A DNA stretch of 64,000 nucleotides, from positions 51,884,167 through 51,948,166 of the forward strand of contig CM068586.1 of NCBI GenBank assembly GCA_035048485.1. Reading direction: 5' to 3'. The DNA is from Pteria penguin (lineage: Eukaryota; Mollusca; Bivalvia; Pterioida; Pteriidae). The notes beneath the pieces were generated by a model. It saw nothing but the letters and a program-made list of their open reading frames with translations. It did not search any database and had not been told where the DNA came from. Below are positions 57,173-64,000 of this stretch, piece after piece (the first letter of the stretch is position 1; every line of letters starts with the position of its first letter). The translations under genes and the position numbers were made by a program.

Positions 57173-58695
57173 ATAACATTGAAGCATAGACTTCAGTACA
57201 GACACACTGAAAACTGAGCTTACATACATACATGTAAATGTAATTTTAAGAAACCAAAATCTTGAGGTACCAATAATTTCACTACCTATGTAGTGTATTT
57301 CTCTCGCAACAGTCTGTAAATCCAGCATATTTTTCGCGCTTTTTTGGATCCATGCCTTGGTGGATCTGACCAAAACACAACTGAAAGAGAAGGGAATGAG
57401 TACTTAATATCAAGTCTCATCAAAATCCTTCCATTAGTCCTGAAAAAGAGGTCTATCATGCCTTAGTACAACACACAAACAGTTTAACATTTATTTCCTT
57501 GAAATCAGGAAAGACAGTGAAACACAAAATTCATGCAAAATACATGCGCGAATCCAAAGGGTTGCACCGGGGTCTGGACCCACCCTGAGATTCGGCGAAA
57601 ATTAATTTTTCTTGTTATTTAGATAATTTACACACAAAAACATGGATGGACCCACTCTTGGAAAATTCATTGGGTGAACCCCCTCTCGACAAAATTTCTG
57701 GATCCGCGCCTGAAAATAGACAAAGTACAATCAGAGAGAAAAACAAAAAGAAGACATTTCGGAAAAGAGTTCCCTGAAATTTTTGACAACTATGCAAATC
57801 ACATCTTGTTTAGTCCAGTACAAAAGACAATCCAAAAGAAACAGGGAAAGCCATGGTCAAAGTTCGCCTTATGACAGGAACCTACAGATTAGAAGCAGAA
57901 AGGAGTAAATTCTCTGGAGGGCTACAATCTCCAATGTGCCAGCTCTGTAATACAGAGGATGAGGATGAGCAGCTCTTCCTCCTGCGCTGTGCCAAACTCG
58001 GACAGAAGAGGGAACCCTATCTTAGGAAACTTACAAAGATAATAGCAGATCACTTTACACAAGAAGCAGCTGACACAATACAGGGCTCCGACAAACTCAA
58101 AATCCAGCTAATCATTGATTGTTCCCACCCTACCATCACGACACTAGCAGGATGTAGGGGAGGATGGCTGAAAACAATGGAGCCGGCCAGTCGGGGAATG
58201 GTATACGCGTTGCACAGACATAGAGCTACATTACTAAGGGACGTATGAGAAAAGAATATTTTTCCTTTTTAAAGGCAACACCCCAGTTTTTTTTTTAAGT
58301 AATACAGTTTTAAGCGCTACATGACAAATTAAGGAAAATACTAATACCACCCTTTTCTTCTTATCTTCGAAACATTTCCTTTTTACACTAAAACAAATAG
58401 CACTATGTAAATAAGTTTTATTGGTGTGGGACACTTAATATCCTGTTCTTAAATGGTATACAGAACAAAACTACCACAAATGTAAATAAGATATTTTAAT
58501 TTGATCTTATACCACCAGTCTGTTTTTAACTGGGTGCTCCTTAGTCAAAGGAGGGTCACACGTGAAAGAAGAAATACCTTGAATGAAAATTTCATTTTCG
58601 TCGGTGACATTAACTGCGCTTTGCATGCTGATGATAGACCGAGTTCTAAAACAGTTGAAAGAGCTTAAAGATATTTAAACGATTTGATCAAAATG
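57173..58695 (+). mobile_element. LINE-type 3' fragment, copy 2
   Basis: The open frame 57853-58248 (MVKVRLMTGTYRLEAERSKF; then CQLCNTEDEDEQLFLLRCAK) is the C-terminal zinc-binding region of a non-LTR retrotransposon polyprotein, of the C-x2-C..(H)..C type; the His is replaced here. The frame ends HRHRATLLRDV. It is better preserved than the copy at 25.7 kb. No RT or endonuclease is present, so this is a 5'-truncated insertion or a non-autonomous derivative. It ends about 120 bp before the Naiad at 58.8 kb. Confidence 0.7.
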
Positions 58696-59672
58696 AAAAG
58701 AATTAACAAGAGACCCAGGTGAGCCTATATTACTCACCTGAATACAATTTTCTCATTCACAAACAAGTAAGTGCTTTAAGAAATTCGCAGATACAAATTT
58801 TCTCTCGCTAACTGTGACCTAATAGGTCATTAAACGATCTTCTATTTATCGCAAACAATAATGGCCGTCATGAACTTTTGCATGCACTATCCTCTATTCC
58901 GGTAAATAAATTGAAACCTATCCTGGACGAAGCTGATCTTCGAAGTTTACGCAATTCTGATTGATATAAACTCAATTTGATTATTTTATTTTCATATAAT
59001 AAACTCTTTCCTCGTATTCCGTCTCTTCCACCCAAGCAGCAATTTCTCAAAATTAAATTTATTAATAAAGGCTTCGATCTACTTAACATTTCTAATATTT
59101 TCCGTGATCATAGAGTCACATCTAAAATCCCCCAATATTTTGAGAATTTAGAACCTCCAATTATTTGTTACCAGTACAAAAAGCCTATAAGAAATCTTAT
59201 TTTAAATTATAATAAAGTCACATCTAACCCTGATGTTTCAGACTCTATTCCTTCGTCGTGTTCTTGTGAAAATTCTAAATATGTTTATAAACCGGCAGGT
59301 CATGTTATTACTGGTGACCTAAACTGTATTTCGGACAAGAAATTGCGCACCCTTTTTGGAAAAGGACCTAAATATAGGTTACCGTCCAGGATAGATTTCA
59401 ATAAATGCCGTGACGTTATAGAAGATGCTTTAACTACATATTGTAAACGTTGGTGTAAAAAAGAACAGGTAAATGTTCATGCTCTTAATGATTGGAAATT
59501 CGAGATTTTAAGAATTGTCGATATCCGTATTAAGAACTTTACGGAAAATCCGCATTTATTTCAACAGCCTAATACATTGACGACAAATTCTATTAAAAAG
59601 AAGATAGCTGACTTACATGCTAAATATCTCTTTGTTCCCGCTGATAAAGCAGGTAATAACATAATAGTTGTT

Positions 59673-59675
59673 TGA
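59673..59675 (+). other. In-frame TGA at a conserved position (candidate selenocysteine codon)
   Basis: It directly follows GTT GTT (Val-Val) and is followed by AAA CTA TAT TAT ATT GAA in the same frame, which continues open for about 180 codons. Both flanks are conserved-looking RT sequence, so this is a substitution-type stop and not the end of a gene. Confidence 0.65.
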
Positions 59676-60558
59676 AAACTATATTATATTGAAGTACTTA
59701 AAAACGAATTAAACTCCACTCATACATATGTTGAAAGCCCTACCCCAAAAGAGAGCACCTTGCACGATCACCTCATGACCATGTCCGACTTCAAAATTAA
59801 AACTGATAAATCTGATCTACCAACCATGTATTGGCTCCCAAAACTACATAAAAGTCCATATAAACCACGTTTCATATCTAATTCTAGCCACTGCTCTACT
59901 ACGGTACTATCGAAACATATTACGTCTGCTCTAACTGCTATAAAAGATCATATTATCAAATATTGTGATGTCGCATTTCATAATAGTAACATCAATTACT
60001 TTTGGTCGATTAAAAATTCTCATGAAGTTATAGACAAATTTCTTTCGCTAAATTTCAAAGCGACTCAAATTTCTACATTTGATTTTTCTACACTTTATAC
60101 ATCTCTGCCTCATGATTTGATTAAAAGCAAGTTGCTGTCTCTTATACAATGGTGTTTTCACAGAGAATCTAAAACGTACGTATGTACTTCCAATAACTCT
60201 GGATTTTTTCCAACAAACAATATACTTCATATAAATACTGGACTGCAAGGAATTATGTAAAGCACTAGATTTTCTCATGAATAATATTTTTGTGCAATTT
60301 GATGGCAAGATATATCAACAAATAGTTGGGATTCCTATGGGTACTAACTGCGCGCCTCTGATAGCAAATCTATTTCTTTATTGTTATGAGAGGGATTTTA
60401 TGGTTTCTATTCAAAAATCAAAACGTTTTGACCTCATTGACAAATTTAATAATACTTGCAGATATCTGGATGACATTTTGGTTATGGATAACCCTGAATT
60501 CGAACAATTTATATCAGAAATATATCCACCAGAGCTCACATTGAATAAAGCTAATACT

Positions 60559-60561
60559 TGA
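60559..60561 (+). other. In-frame TGA before DKSTPFLDL (second candidate)
   Basis: The codon lies between LTLNKANT and DKSTPFLDLNIKI and the frame continues. In fragments (a) and (b) the same place holds Glu/Ser (TTES..SASYLDI), so it could equally be a nonsense mutation. Confidence 0.4.
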
Positions 60562-61093
60562 GATAAATCTACACCTTTCTTAGATTTAAACATCAAAATT
60601 ATCAACAACCTAATATATACTAATATTTATGATAAATGTGAGGATTTTGGATTTCCTATTGTAAATTTCCCTTACTTGGATGGCGATGTCCCTCGACTCC
60701 CATCATATGGTATCTATATATCTCAATTAGTTCGATTTGTCAGAGGTTGCACCGATGTTTTAGACTTTCATAAACGAAATTTACAAATTACTACTAAACT
60801 TTTAACTCAGGGTTACAGATATCACAAGCTAAGAAAAACATTCGGCAAATTCCTCAGATCTTATTCAGAACTTCTATCTAAATTTGGAAATATTTCTTTT
60901 CAACAGTATGTATCCAATGGAATTTCCCATCCTAATTTTTAAAAGGCTCCGATAACGTTATTTTATCATGTAATAAAATAGTCAAACGTCTCCTAAATAG
61001 ACAATATGATATTGAGATCATCAAAAAGACTATAGGTCTTGTATTTGGCCCCTCTACAGCCTTATGCAGACTTTTACTTGAACGTTGCACGCT

Positions 61094-61188
61094 GACTAAC
61101 AGGGCGGTGGGGACTATATGACGGGCCTTGTCCAAAGCTCTTTCAGAGGAGACATGGTCCTGAACCTCGTCCCCTCTGACTGTTAGTC
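61094..61188 (+). promoter_or_regulatory. SECIS-like stem-loop overlapping the RT stop codon
   Basis: Outer stem GACTAACAG (61094) / CTGTTAGTC (61180). Lower helix GGGGAC (61109) / GTCCCC (61169), perfect. Core ATGA at 61118-61121 and TGA at 61161-61163. Upper helix GGGCCTTGTC / GACATGGTCC (one T-T mismatch, one G-U). AA at 61134-61135, 12 nt after ATGA; 25 nt from there to TGA. This fits the pattern ATGA-N(10-12)-AA-N(18-27)-NGAN used for eukaryotic SECIS elements. The TGA within ATGA is also the stop of the RT frame. Confidence 0.72.
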
Positions 61189-61644
61189 GGGACTCCTACA
61201 GATCTAGGGTCTTAGCTCGCTTTCAGACTGGCAGAGCACGGTTTATCATGTTGATGTCTCATATATTTTTATACCATTATGTGTTTTACAATACCTTACC
61301 TGTATATATTTTTATGACCTCCCAATATGCGATACCTGTTGACCCTTGTTCTTTACATGGAGGATTATTTAGAAATTTTTAAATGTACGTCTTTTGATTG
61401 TTCTGCTGTTACGGTGAGTGGGAAGGTGGGCCCGTAAACCGGTTAACCACACCATTTGTTTGGCTTTTGTCAAATTAAATGACCGTCCTAAGTCGGTATC
61501 GTAATTGCACTACAATCAAATATATTTGTAATGTGTTAAATGTTCTATTATATTATTTATATTATATTATATATATATATCATGTATTGTATAGCTCCAT
61601 GGTGACTTCTGCCACATAACTGAGCCGGTAACTCCTCTTTTGTC

Positions 61645-62270
61645 TTTAACAACAGACACAAGAATGTAATTCTCTTCTGTACACTATATATGCAATCAAG
61701 ACCATGATACAAAATTAGGTTAAAAAGATAGTCAGGATTCTTTTTTATCATTTTCCCCTTGTACATAATTTAAAATCTTCTTTTGGGGTAATGAAGTTTA
61801 AAACTGCCTTGAGCAGGGTTTTGATATGCTTCCCTTAATCATGACAGAACTGGACTATATAAAAATTTAGAAAAAAAAGTCATAAAAAACTAAAAAACTA
61901 AACTTTGATGTAAAATTTTCAAGCAACTTTTCACATAGATTTTTTCTAATTTAATTTGGCAAATAAATGCTTTATAACTTCTATACATACTGAGTAAAGT
62001 AAGAAAATAAAATAGAAATATATGGAAAAAAGACTCTTTTTATTAAGTACTATTAAGTACTGCAAAACACGTAACATTTTTTGGTATAAAATGAAATAAA
62101 AACTCTTTTTAATTTTTTTGTTTCCAGCTGGGTTTTAACTGCTAACCACCAGAATGCCAAAACTGGCCTATACCAAAAACAGGAAAAAAATCATAAATCT
62201 AGAAATTCAAAACAGATTATTCACATGACTGTGATGATAACACTTTAAAATAACCCTTGAAATAGACATT
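61645..62270. other. Unassigned AT-rich stretch
   Basis: No gene; dispersed-repeat-like sequence before the second minisatellite. Confidence 0.4.
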
Positions 62271-62274
62271 ATCA

Positions 62275-63095
62275 AAAACTTGTAAGCACATAGATGCTTT
62301 ATGTAAGCACACAGATGCTTTATTTAAGCAAATGTATGCTTTATGTAAGCACACAGATGCTTTATGTATGTACACAGATGGTTTATGTAAGCACATATAT
62401 GCTTTAAGTAAGCACACAAATGCTTTATGTAAGCAAATGGATGCTTTATGTAAGCACACAGATGCTTTATGTAAGCACATATATTGTTTATGTAAGCACA
62501 TAGATGGTTTATGTAAGCATATAAATGCTTTATGTAAGCACATAGATGGTTTATGTAAGCACATAAATAATTATGTAAGCACACAGATGGTTTATGTAAG
62601 TACACAGATGGTTTATGTAAGCACATAGATGGTTTATGTAAGCACACAGATGCTTTATGTAAGCACATAGATAGGTTTATGTAATCATAGAGATGGTTTA
62701 TGTAAGCACACAGATGGTTTATGTAAGTACACATATGGTTTATGTAAGCACAGATATGGTTTATGTAAGCACACAGATGGTTTAGGTAAGCACATAGATG
62801 GTTTATGTAAGTACACAGATGCTTTATGTAAGCACACAGATGCTTTATGTAAGCACATAGATGCTTTATATAAGCACATAGATGCTTTATATGCTTTATG
62901 TAAGGACATAGATGGAATATGTAAGAACACAGATGGATTATGTAAGAACACAGATGGTTTATGTAAGCACATAGATGGTTTATGTAAGCACATAGATGGT
63001 TTCTGTAAGCACATAGATGGTTTTCATAAGCACATAGATGCGCTATATAAGCACACCGATGGATTATAAGAACACATAGATGGTTTATGTAAGCA
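62275..63095. repeat. 21-bp minisatellite, about 39 units
   Basis: Unit TTTATGTAAGCACATAGATGG with variants (ACACAG, GATGCT, GTACAC). The period is a multiple of 3, so long frames arise on both strands: minus 268 aa with CAYINHL-type repeats, minus 115 and 109 aa with CLHKPSM-type repeats, and plus 98 aa with LCKHIDG-type repeats. I treat them as by-products of the repeat. Confidence 0.95.
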
Positions 63096-63229
63096 CAGCA
63101 GTCATCATGCAAGTACTTCAACCCTACCAAGTTTTGACATAATCAAAATCATTAAATTAGTTCTGAATGAGACACCATCAAAACTGATCAACATATATGC
63201 TTAAAGCATTTTCTCCTCATTTCAATCTT

Positions 63230-64000
63230 AAAACATTTGGAACAAAAGTAATGCCTAGCATGGCATAATACGCCCATCGCATAGTTTGAAGGGATTCAAT
63301 TTAGAAGTATGGAAACATTCCCCATTTGTCTATTATTCAGGACATTAAGATGACACGTGCTTTAGCCCTGGGCAACAACCCTGTGAAATAACATGAAAAC
63401 CCATAAAGGCACTAAGAATTTGTGGCAAAGAAAAGAATTTAATTCCTTCTTCTGTACTGACAAAGGAGATTTTTTTTTCAAAATCAAGAGGCATCTTCTT
63501 TTATTTCATCAGAGTATTATGCATACGTTTTATGAAAATCCAGTCACGATTATTAAAATTACAATGTATTGTGTCCCATACAAATTGCATTTATTCTATA
63601 CTAGATGAAAAACTAGAAAGGAAAAACATAAGCATTGTGACCTTGACATTGATTTAATGTCATGTCACATCCTTGTGTCCTGGGCAACAATTCTGTGAAA
63701 TATTATTCATATCCATGTAAGGGGTAAAAGTTTTGGTCCATAAAAAGATTTACACATCATATTATTGTGACCTTGACCTTGCTACTATGACTTTGGTTCA
63801 ACATAATGACAGACACAATATTGGATCCTGAGCAACATTTCTGAAATATTATTTAGATCGATGGACAAAAATTTACCCTATCAGATGCATTCTGACCTTG
63901 ACCTTATAGATATGACTTTGTGTCAGCCATGGCACATCCTTGGGTTCTAAGCAACAATTTTGTGACATTCAAATCAAATCCTTGCAAGAGGTGGAAAGTT
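63230..64000 (+). repeat. Dispersed repeat (GACCTTGACCTT type), copy 2
   Basis: GTAATGCCTAGCATGGCATA, AGTATGGAAACATTCCCC, GGACATTAAGATGACACGTG and TTTAGCCCTGGGCAACAACC match 27680-27870 and part of 39695-39775. From 63635 repeated blocks GACCTTGACCTT / GACTTTG..TCA recur about every 120-130 bp to the window end. Confidence 0.7.

Larger units (their letters stand above)
58818..61121 (+). pseudogene. Naiad reverse transcriptase with in-frame TGA codons (putative selenoprotein ancestor)
   Basis: Order of blocks: KIKFINKGFDLLNISNIF (59050), CxC motif SSCSCENSKYVY (59260), GHVITGDLNCISDKKLRTLF (59301), GKGPKYRLP, CKRWCKKEQ, FVPADKAGNNIIVV (59631), TGA at 59673, then KLYYIEVLKNELN in the same frame, LPTMYWLPKLHKSPYKPRFI (RT), FDFSTLYTSLPHDLIKSKLL (60079, catalytic D), two small frame changes near 60229 and 60243, CKELCKALDFLMNNIFVQF, GIPMGTNCAPLIANLFLY (60329), YLDDILVM (60463, catalytic DD), TGA at 60559, DKSTPFLDLNIKI, YISQLVRFVRGC, GISHPNF, a deletion of about 37 nt, KGSDNVILSCNKIVKRLLNR, LLLERCTLTNRAVGTI and TGA at 61119. 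A further in-frame TGA is at 58962. Outside indels, TGA is the only in-frame stop; no TAA or TAG occurs from 58818 on. Cys is expected at 59673 by my knowledge of related elements. Position 60559 is less conserved. Confidence 0.8.
58818..61640 (+). mobile_element. Naiad-type Penelope-like element (d), best preserved, with selenoprotein-like features
   Basis: Includes the RT-containing reading frame (58818-61121), a SECIS-like fold (61094-61188) and a 3' tail with GTAAACCGGTTAACCACACC and GTCGGTATCGTAATTGCAC-like blocks, shared with at least six other places in the window. The N-terminal GIY-YIG endonuclease expected of Naiads is not seen upstream, so the copy is 5'-truncated. Confidence 0.8.

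Noticed and set aside
59760..60260. Separate genes for each of the frames 58977-59675, 59760-60260, 60277-60561 and 60676-60942
   Set aside because: They are consecutive parts of one RT reading frame, separated by TGA codons or short indels.
60559..60561. Treating the second in-frame TGA as a firm selenocysteine site
   Set aside because: The aligned position is Glu/Ser in other fragments and lies in a variable loop; a simple nonsense mutation fits as well. Kept only as a low-confidence candidate.
62217..63130. Repeat-rich frames (268, 115, 109 and 98 aa) at 62.2-63.1 kb
   Set aside because: By-products of a 21-bp tandem repeat, open on both strands at once.

Overview
The window is AT-rich, repeat-dense eukaryotic nuclear DNA, most likely from a mollusc and probably a bivalve. 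This is inferred from a multi-exon vitelline membrane outer layer 1 (VMO1-like) gene family, Penelope-like retroelements of the Naiad type (one with selenocysteine-like features known from clam Naiads), several tRNA-headed SINE families, minisatellites, a mariner element and a single-exon B-box/beta-propeller (TRIM-like) gene. No species can be named. Nothing is bacterial: introns have GT..AG borders, AATAAA signals follow last exons, and SINEs have exact target-site duplications (TSDs).

Layout. 0-2 kb: microsatellite and a tandemly duplicated SINE. 2-21 kb: three VMO1-like copies, A (+, 2.1-4.2 kb), C (-, 7.0-8.2 kb) and B (+, 12.3-19.8 kb). A and C are tail to tail, C and B head to head with a shared upstream region holding PIF/Harbinger-like remnants. 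Copy B is split by three Naiad fragments. 21-29 kb: SINEs, a LINE 3' fragment, dispersed repeats. 29.6-30.8 kb: the TRIM-like gene on the minus strand, the only long intact ordinary reading frame. 32-38.4 kb: a region bounded by inverted, hairpin-rich ends that holds a 4-unit tandem array, three SINEs with TSDs, a Naiad tail and a 1.35-kb mariner. 39.9-41.3 kb: a 28-bp minisatellite of about 51 units with higher-order structure. 42-48 kb: SINEs, a fold-back element and a dead LINE with a SINE nested in it. 48.5-51.9 kb: VMO1-like copy D (-), the most complete. 52.6-54.5 kb: another Naiad. 55-58.7 kb: SINE, nested hairpins, a second LINE 3' fragment. 58.8-61.6 kb: the best-preserved Naiad. 62.3-63.1 kb: a 21-bp minisatellite.

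Main point. The Naiad at 58.8-61.2 kb is read through by frame and family homology from the CxC domain to the end of the RT. Leaving indels aside, the only in-frame stops are TGA (58962, 59673, 60559). The 59673 TGA follows the motif FVPADKAGNNIIVV, at a place where I expect Cys in relatives. At its 3' end (61094-61188), and in two other 3' tails (9156-9249 +, 51400-51493 -), lies a stem-loop that fits the eukaryotic SECIS pattern: ATGA, 12 nt, AA, 24-25 nt, TGA, with a base-paired helix on both sides of the core and compensatory changes between copies. The TGA inside ATGA is also the natural stop codon of the RT reading frame. Selenocysteine-coding Naiads have been reported from clams and spiders; this locus looks like an independent, sequence-readable example. 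The present copy is 5'-truncated and has indels, so it is a fossil or a degraded copy.
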